From NCBI GenBank assembly GCA_023442945.1, contig JAEZWW010000107.1, forward strand, positions 124,001 to 188,000: 64,000 bases of DNA, given 5' to 3'. A program made the translations under genes and the position numbers. Of this stretch, positions 59,030 to 64,000 are shown piece by piece (position 1 is the stretch's first letter; the number at the start of each line of letters is the position of its first letter). The stretch is from Pseudomonadota bacterium. Lineage in GTDB: Bacteria > Pseudomonadota > Gammaproteobacteria > Burkholderiales > Burkholderiaceae_C. The notes beneath the pieces are model-generated. The model searched no databases. It saw only the letters and a program-made list of their open reading frames with translations, and had not been told where the DNA came from.

Positions 59030-59880
59030 ACGCCGTGGCCAACGCCCAGTGGCTTGTGCCCGACTGGCCGGCGCCGGCCCAGGTGCGCGCGCTGTTCACC
59101 ACGCGCGGTGCGTCGCCGGCCGATGGCGCATCGGCTGCGCCGTTTGACCATTTCAACCTGGGTGACCACGTGGGCGATGCGCCTGACGCGGTAGCCGCCA
59201 ACCGCGCGCGCCTGGCCCAGGCGCTGGGCGGCGCGCGGCCAGTGTTCTTGAACCAGGTGCATGGCACAGCGGTGAGCGCGCTGGACGCGAACCAGGCCGA
59301 CGGCGCCACGGCCGATGGCGCGGTCACGACGCTGCCCGGCGTGGCCTGCACGGTGATGGTGGCCGATTGCCTGCCCGTGCTGTTCACCAACGCGGCTGGC
59401 ACGGCGGTCGCCGCCGCACACGCGGGTTGGCGTGGGCTGGTCGGTGGCGTGTTGCAAGCCACTTTGACGTCTTTTCGGGCGCTGGCCCTACGGGAATCTG
59501 CGCGGCCAGCTATCAATTTGGAAGCGATAGCGGAGGCGGAAGCGGAGACGGAAGCGGATGCGGTGCTGGCCTGGCTCGGCCCCTGCATCGGCCCGCGCAG
59601 TTTCGAGGTCGGCGCCGAGGTGCGCGATGCCTTCCTGGCGACCGACGCGGGCGCCACCGCTTGCTTTGCACCGCACACGCCCGGCAAGTACCTGGCCGAC
59701 CTGCCCGGGCTGGCGCGGCGCGTGCTGGCCGGGCAGGGCGTGCGCGCCGTCTATGGCAACGACGGCAGCGACGCGTGGTGCACCGTGCGCGACGCGCAGC
59801 GCTTTCATTCGTACCGGCGCGACCAGGCCGTGCGCGGTGGCAGCGGCCGCATGGCCGCGTGCGTCTGGCTCGCACCCTGA
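59026..59880 (+). CDS. pgeF: Peptidoglycan editing factor / multicopper oxidase-like (PgeF, YfiH)
   Basis: 284 residues from the GTG at 59026, overlapping the maiA stop (GTGA). The family's metal site is visible: LNQVHGTAV with His, VADCLPVLF with Cys and AAAHAGWRG with His. A stretch of about 30 residues (LTSFRALALRESARPAINLEAI and a following AEAEAETEADA run) is absent from normal YfiH proteins and is exactly where repeat copy 19 lies, in frame. PgeF proteins hydrolyse non-standard muropeptides, and some are oxidases. Whether the insert is tolerated is unknown. Confidence 0.85.
   Translation: MNAVANAQWLVPDWPAPAQVRALFTTRGASPADGASAAPFDHFNLGDHVGDAPDAVAANRARLAQALGGARPVFLNQVHGTAVSALDANQADGATADGAVTTLPGVACTVMVADCLPVLFTNAAGTAVAAAHAGWRGLVGGVLQATLTSFRALALRESARPAINLEAIAEAEAETEADAVLAWLGPCIGPRSFEVGAEVRDAFLATDAGATACFAPHTPGKYLADLPGLARRVLAGQGVRAVYGNDGSDAWCTVRDAQRFHSYRRDQAVRGGSGRMAACVWLAP
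59470..59531 (+). repeat. Dispersed palindromic repeat, copy 19 (inside pgeF)
   Basis: GTCTTTTCGGGCGCTGGCCC, TACGGGAATCTGCGCGGCC and AGCTATCAATTTGGAAGCG with a closing GATAGC. It lies in frame within pgeF after the HAGWRG motif and encodes about 20 residues. Confidence 0.95.
59530..59562. repeat. Hexanucleotide tandem repeat in pgeF
   Basis: Five imperfect GCGGAG/GCGGAA-like hexamers follow the repeat copy directly, encoding AEAEAETEADA. The sequence could expand or contract by two residues at a time without shifting frame. Confidence 0.75.
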
Positions 59881-60083
59881 GCGGCACTGCGCGGCAACCC
59901 TGACAGGGATTCACCGGAGGCGCGTCGGCCGGAGTGGCCCGCGAGTGCGCGTATATTGAGGCCGTGTCAGTTCACCGTCACCGTGCCCAGGGATACTGGG
60001 GCGCTGTGATGGCGATGGGGCAAAGCGCGGCGCCAGCTGCGCGGCCCCACGACCGTGGTACCCATAACGATTCAGGAGACGAC

Positions 60084-61841
60084 ATGACGCCGAACCAGGC
60101 CGCATCGCTTTGGCAGGACATGATGAGCAAGTTCCCGCAAGGCGCAGGCATGCCGCTGCAGCAGGGCTTGATGGATGGCTGGACCAAGGCCTTCCAGCAA
60201 TTTCAGAACATGGACCTGGGCAGCTTCGGCGCGCTGGGCCAGGGCGCCGGGGCACCGGATCTGCCCAACCTGACCTTCCCCCCCGAAAAACTGCTGGAGC
60301 TGCAACAGAACTACGTGCGCGAAGCCAGCGAGCTGTGGAACCAGACGCTGCAGGCCAACCCGCCGCTGAAAGACCGCCGCTTCAAGTCCGAAGCCTGGAC
60401 GAACAACCCGCTCTCGTCCTTCACCGCCGCCGTTTACCTGCTGAACGCGCGCACGTTGATGGCCATGGCCGAAGTCGCTGAAGGCGACGAGAAGAGCCGC
60501 CAGCGCGTGCGCTTTGCCGTCGAGCAGTGGGTGGCCGCCGCCTCGCCCAGCAACTTCCTGGCGCTGAACGTCGACGCCCAGCAAAAGGCCATCGAGACGC
60601 AGGGCGAAAGCCTGGCCAAGGGCCTGGCCAACATCCTGCACGACATGCGCCAGGGCCATGTGTCGATGACGGACGAAAGCGTGTTCGAGGTCGGCAAGAA
60701 CGTCGCCACCACCGAAGGCGCCGTGGTGTTCGAAAACGAATACTTCCAGCTGATCGAATACAAGCCGCTGACGGCCAAGGTGTACGAAAAGCCTTTCCTG
60801 CTGGTGCCGCCGTGCATCAACAAGTTCTACATCCTCGACCTGCAGCCTGAAAACTCCTTCATCCGCTACGCCGTCAGCCAGGGCCACCGCACCTTCGTGG
60901 TGAGCTGGCGCAACCCCGACGCGACGATGGAAAAGGCCACCTGGGACGACTACGTCGAAAACGCCGCCATCAAGGCCATTGAAACGGTGCAGGACGTGAC
61001 CGGCGCCAAGCAGATCAACGCGCTGGGCTTTTGCGTGGGCGGCACCATCCTGACCACGGCGCTGGCCGTGCTGGCCGCGCGTGGTGAAAAGCCGGTGGCG
61101 GCGCTGACGCTGCTGACCGCGCTGATCGACTTCACCGACACCGGCATCCTCGACGTCTTCATCGACGAAAACGTGGTGCGCTTCCGCGAGATGCAGATGG
61201 GCGAGGGCGGTTTGCTCAAGGGCAACGACCTGGCCAGCACCTTCAGCTTCCTGCGCCCGAACGATTTGGTCTGGAACTATGTGGTGGGCAACTACCTCAA
61301 GGGCGAAACGCCGCCCGCGTTCGACCTGCTGTACTGGAACAGCGATTCCACCAACCTGCCCGGGCCGTTCTACGCCTGGTACCTGCGCAACACCTACCTT
61401 GAAAACCGGCTGGTCCAGCCGGGCGCGGCCACCGTCTGCGGCGAGAAGATCGACCTGCGCAAGCTCGACATCCCGGTGTACATCTATGGCTCGCGCGAAG
61501 ACCACATCGTGCCGATCGGCGGCGCCTACGAGTCGAGCCAGTACCTGCCCGGCAAGAAGCGCTTCATGATGGGCGCGTCCGGCCACATCGCCGGGGTGAT
61601 CAACCCGCCCGCGGCCAAGAAGCGCAGCCACTGGGTGCGCGAGGACGGCAAGTTCCCGGCCGACGTCAACGAATGGATCGCCGGCGCGACCGAAACGCCC
61701 GGCAGCTGGTGGACCGACTGGTCCGACTGGCTGGGCGGCCACGGCGGCAAGCAGATCGCCGCGCCCAAGCGCTACGGCCGCGGCACCGCGTACGAGGCGA
61801 TCGAGCCCGCACCCGGCAGCTACGTCAAGGCCAAGGCCTGA
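60084..61841 (+). CDS. phaC: Class I poly(3-hydroxyalkanoate) synthase
   Basis: 585 residues from the ATG at 60084, with CAGGAGA 5 bases upstream. It polymerises 3-hydroxyacyl-CoA into PHA granules. The lipase-like box GFCVGGT holds the nucleophile Cys317; Asp473 (REDHIVP) and His501 (ASGHIAG) complete the triad, closely matching the spacing of the Cupriavidus enzyme (C319, D480, H508). N-terminal about 100 residues are the usual variable domain. First gene of phaC-phaA-phaB. Confidence 0.95.
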   Translation: MTPNQAASLWQDMMSKFPQGAGMPLQQGLMDGWTKAFQQFQNMDLGSFGALGQGAGAPDLPNLTFPPEKLLELQQNYVREASELWNQTLQANPPLKDRRFKSEAWTNNPLSSFTAAVYLLNARTLMAMAEVAEGDEKSRQRVRFAVEQWVAAASPSNFLALNVDAQQKAIETQGESLAKGLANILHDMRQGHVSMTDESVFEVGKNVATTEGAVVFENEYFQLIEYKPLTAKVYEKPFLLVPPCINKFYILDLQPENSFIRYAVSQGHRTFVVSWRNPDATMEKATWDDYVENAAIKAIETVQDVTGAKQINALGFCVGGTILTTALAVLAARGEKPVAALTLLTALIDFTDTGILDVFIDENVVRFREMQMGEGGLLKGNDLASTFSFLRPNDLVWNYVVGNYLKGETPPAFDLLYWNSDSTNLPGPFYAWYLRNTYLENRLVQPGAATVCGEKIDLRKLDIPVYIYGSREDHIVPIGGAYESSQYLPGKKRFMMGASGHIAGVINPPAAKKRSHWVREDGKFPADVNEWIAGATETPGSWWTDWSDWLGGHGGKQIAAPKRYGRGTAYEAIEPAPGSYVKAKA

Positions 61842-61842
61842 T

Positions 61843-61915
61843 TTTTCCGTTTCAGCATTAAAACAGCCGCCAGCGCTACTGGGACAAGCGCGGGCAGCTA
61901 TTGAAAGGAGAGCGT
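61843..61915 (+). repeat. Dispersed palindromic repeat, copy 20 (phaC-phaA gap)
   Basis: TTTCAGCATTAAAACAGCCG, CCAGCGCTACTGGGACAAG, CGCGGGCAGCTATTGAAA and GGAGAGCG. It fills the gap after phaC; the AAAGGAGAG in its right tail is the Shine-Dalgarno site of phaA. Confidence 0.85.
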
Positions 61916-61918
61916 TCC

Positions 61919-63100
61919 ATGGAAGACATCGTCATCGTTTCGGCCGCACGCACGGGCGTGGGCAAGTTTGGCGGCAGCCTGGCCAAGGTGCCCGCCACCG
62001 AGCTGGGCGCCATCGTGATCAAGGCCGCGCTCGAGCGCGCCAAGGTCGGCATGGACCAGGTCGGTGAAGTGATCATGGGCCAGGTGCTGACGGCCGGCAG
62101 CGGCCAGAACCCGGCGCGCCAGGCGCTGATGAAGGCCGGCGTGGCCAAGGAAACGCCGGGCCTGACGATCAACGCCGTGTGCGGCTCGGGCCTGAAGGCC
62201 GTGATGCTGGCGCACCAGGCGGTCATCACCGGCGACAGCGAGATCGTCGTGGCCGGCGGCCAGGAAAACATGAGCGCCAGCCCGCACGTGCTGCTGGGCA
62301 GCCGCGACGGCCAGCGCATGGGCGACTGGAAGATGATCGATTCGATGATCGTCGACGGCCTGTGGGACGTCTACAACCAGTACCACATGGGCATCACCGC
62401 CGAAAACGTGGCCAAGCAAGAGCAGATCACGCGCGACATGCAGGACGCGTTGGCCCTGGCCAGCCAGCAGAAGGCGGCAGCGGCGCAGGCGGCGGGCAAG
62501 TTCAAGGACGAGATCGTCCCGGTCAGCATCCCGCAGCGCAAGGGCGACCCGGTGGTGTTCGCCGCGGACGAGTACATCAACACCAAGACCAACGCCGAAG
62601 CGCTGGCTGGCCTGAAGCCCGCCTTTGACAAGGCTGGCACCGTGACCGCCGGCAACGCCAGCGGCATCAACGACGGCGCCGCCGCCGTGGTCGTGATGAC
62701 GGCCACCAAGGCCGCGGCCCTGGGCCTGAAGCCGCTGGCGCGCATCGTCAGCTACGGCACCAGCGGCCTCGACCCGGCCACCATGGGCCTGGGCCCGGTG
62801 CCGGCGACCAAGAAGGCGCTGCAGCGCGCCGGCTGGAGCGTGGGCGACGTCGACCTGTTCGAACTGAACGAGGCGTTTGCCGCCCAGGCCTGCGCCGTCA
62901 ACAAGTTGCTGAACGTCGACCCGGCCAAGGTCAACGTCAACGGCGGTGCCATCGCCATCGGCCACCCGATCGGTGCGTCCGGCTGCCGCATTCTGGTGTC
63001 GCTGCTGTACGAAATGCAGCGCAGCGGCGCCAACAAGGGCGTGGCCGGGCTGTGCATCGGCGGCGGCATGGGCGTGGCCATGGCGGTGGAGCGTTTCTGA
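61919..63100 (+). CDS. phaA: Acetyl-CoA acetyltransferase (beta-ketothiolase)
   Basis: 393 residues from the ATG at 61919 (MEDIVIVSAARTGVGKFGG). It condenses two acetyl-CoA molecules into acetoacetyl-CoA, the first step of PHB synthesis. Cys88 in NAVCGSG is the nucleophile; GHPIGASG supplies the His and LCIGGGMG near residue 378 the second Cys. The AGAGCG before the ATG belongs to repeat copy 20. Between phaC and phaB. Confidence 0.95.
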   Translation: MEDIVIVSAARTGVGKFGGSLAKVPATELGAIVIKAALERAKVGMDQVGEVIMGQVLTAGSGQNPARQALMKAGVAKETPGLTINAVCGSGLKAVMLAHQAVITGDSEIVVAGGQENMSASPHVLLGSRDGQRMGDWKMIDSMIVDGLWDVYNQYHMGITAENVAKQEQITRDMQDALALASQQKAAAAQAAGKFKDEIVPVSIPQRKGDPVVFAADEYINTKTNAEALAGLKPAFDKAGTVTAGNASGINDGAAAVVVMTATKAAALGLKPLARIVSYGTSGLDPATMGLGPVPATKKALQRAGWSVGDVDLFELNEAFAAQACAVNKLLNVDPAKVNVNGGAIAIGHPIGASGCRILVSLLYEMQRSGANKGVAGLCIGGGMGVAMAVERF

Positions 63101-63167
63101 TCGAACGCATCGGCCACATCAGGGCGTGGCGGCTCGCGTAAACCCTCGGGCCGACGCCGCTCTGTTT

Positions 63168-63227
63168 CGATTAAATTGGCTGCTGTCGGTATCCAATCTG
63201 CGCTGACAGCTATAAGTTTTGTAGTAC
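63168..63227 (+). repeat. Dispersed palindromic repeat, copy 21 (phaA-phaB gap)
   Basis: CGATTAAATTGGCTGCTGTC, GGTATCCAATCTGCGCTGAC and AGCTATAAGTTTTGTAGTAC. Diverged, with CTGTC/GACAG replacing the usual CTGGCC/GGCCAG arms, so the pairing is kept by compensatory change. The phaB ribosome site lies right after it. Confidence 0.8.
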
Positions 63228-63243
63228 TTAGAGGAGACAATCA

Positions 63244-63981
63244 ATGAGTCAAAAAGTAGCGTACGTGACCGGTGGCATGGGTGGCATCGGCACCGCGATC
63301 TGCCAGCGCCTGCACAAGGAAGGTTACAAGGTCATCGCCGGTTGCGGCCCGACCCGTGACTACCAGAAGTGGCTGGACGAGCAGAAAGCGCTGGGCTACA
63401 CCTTCTACGCCAGCGTGGGCAACGTCAGCGACTGGCAGTCCACCGCCGACGCCTTCGCCAAGGCCAAGGCCGAACACGGCCCGATCGACGTGCTGGTCAA
63501 CAACGCCGGTATCACGCGCGACCGCATGTTCCTGAAGATGACGCGCGAAGACTGGGACGCGGTGATCGACACCAACCTGACCAGCATGTTCAACGTGACC
63601 AAGCAGGTCGTGCCCGACATGGCCGAGCGCGGCTTTGGCCGCATCATCCAGATCAGCTCGGTCAACGGTGAAAAAGGCCAGGCCGGCCAGACCAACTACT
63701 CGGCCGCCAAGGCTGGCATGCACGGTTTTGCCATGGCGCTGGCGCAAGAGCTGGCCGGCAAGGGCGTCACGGTGAACACCGTCAGCCCGGGCTACATCGG
63801 CACCGACATGGTCAAGGCCATCCGCCCCGACGTGCTGGAAAAAATCGTGGGCACCATCCCGGTCAAGCGCCTGGGCACGCCGGACGAAATCGGCTCCATC
63901 GTCGCCTGGCTGGCCGGCGACGACGCGGGTTTCACCACCGGCGCCAACTTCTCCTGCAACGGCGGTCTGCACATGGGCTGA
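63244..63981 (+). CDS. phaB: Acetoacetyl-CoA reductase
   Basis: 245 residues from the ATG at 63244, with AGAGGAGA upstream. NADPH-dependent SDR that makes (R)-3-hydroxybutyryl-CoA, the monomer for phaC. Parts: VAYVTGGMGGIGTAICQRL, NNAGITRDRMFLKMTREDW, ISSVNGEKGQAGQTNYSAAKAGMHGF with the catalytic Ser-Tyr-Lys, and NTVSPGYIGTDMVKAI. Complete at the right edge of the window. Last gene seen of the pha operon. Confidence 0.95.
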   Translation: MSQKVAYVTGGMGGIGTAICQRLHKEGYKVIAGCGPTRDYQKWLDEQKALGYTFYASVGNVSDWQSTADAFAKAKAEHGPIDVLVNNAGITRDRMFLKMTREDWDAVIDTNLTSMFNVTKQVVPDMAERGFGRIIQISSVNGEKGQAGQTNYSAAKAGMHGFAMALAQELAGKGVTVNTVSPGYIGTDMVKAIRPDVLEKIVGTIPVKRLGTPDEIGSIVAWLAGDDAGFTTGANFSCNGGLHMG

Positions 63982-64000
63982 TTGCGCCGCAGAAGGTCGC

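Overview
The window is GC-rich chromosomal DNA from a betaproteobacterium, most likely order Burkholderiales and family Comamonadaceae; I cannot fix the genus. Gene content and order point there: phaCAB, ilvB-ilvH-ilvC-pssA-leuA, yicC with a Ser/Thr kinase and a PP2C phosphatase next to rph-rdgB-hemW, aat-bpt, DUF3106/DUF3619 next to an ECF-like sigma factor, and many GTG/TTG starts. No rRNA, tRNA, CRISPR array, insertion sequence or prophage is visible.

Layout. 0-7.7 kb: small, mostly minus-strand accessory genes (exonuclease, DUF4375, DUF4952-like, MmcQ/YjbR, M50 peptidase, GNAT, nucleotidyltransferase, lipoprotein). 7.7-15.6 kb: beta-ketothiolase, PPK2, an SDR, a SYLF lipoprotein, an intradiol dioxygenase, a pseudouridine synthase, a HugZ-like protein and a degenerate histidine-kinase-like protein, with an unusual 28-bp hairpin repeat array at 11.1 kb. 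15.7-18.9 kb: a tight FecR-OmpA-cytochrome c operon. 19.1-24.5 kb: dusC, a DUF808 protein, two neighbouring tandem gene duplications and a frameshifted gene. 24.7-31.5 kb: LysR regulator with divergent oxidoreductase, then acyl-CoA ligase, dehydrogenase, NUDIX and SDR genes. 31.6-40.4 kb: gshA, a GDSL esterase, yicC, kinase/phosphatase, rph-rdgB-hemW, csbD. 40.5-43.8 kb: a minus-strand sigma factor operon. 44.1-52.4 kb: branched-chain amino-acid genes with a leucine-type leader peptide and two different 2-isopropylmalate synthases. 52.4-59.9 kb: D,D-endopeptidase, IclR, bpt/aat/NUDIX, MarR, OmpA, maiA, pgeF. 60.1-64 kb: phaC-phaA-phaB for polyhydroxyalkanoate synthesis.

The strongest unexplained signal is a dispersed, imperfectly palindromic repeat of about 55-65 bp. 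I count 22 copies in both orientations, roughly one per 3 kb. They lie almost always just after or just before genes and occupy the gaps of the ilv and pha operons. Several have been absorbed into coding sequence: the start of the RluA-type gene, the ends of dusC and rph, and an in-frame insert in the middle of pgeF.
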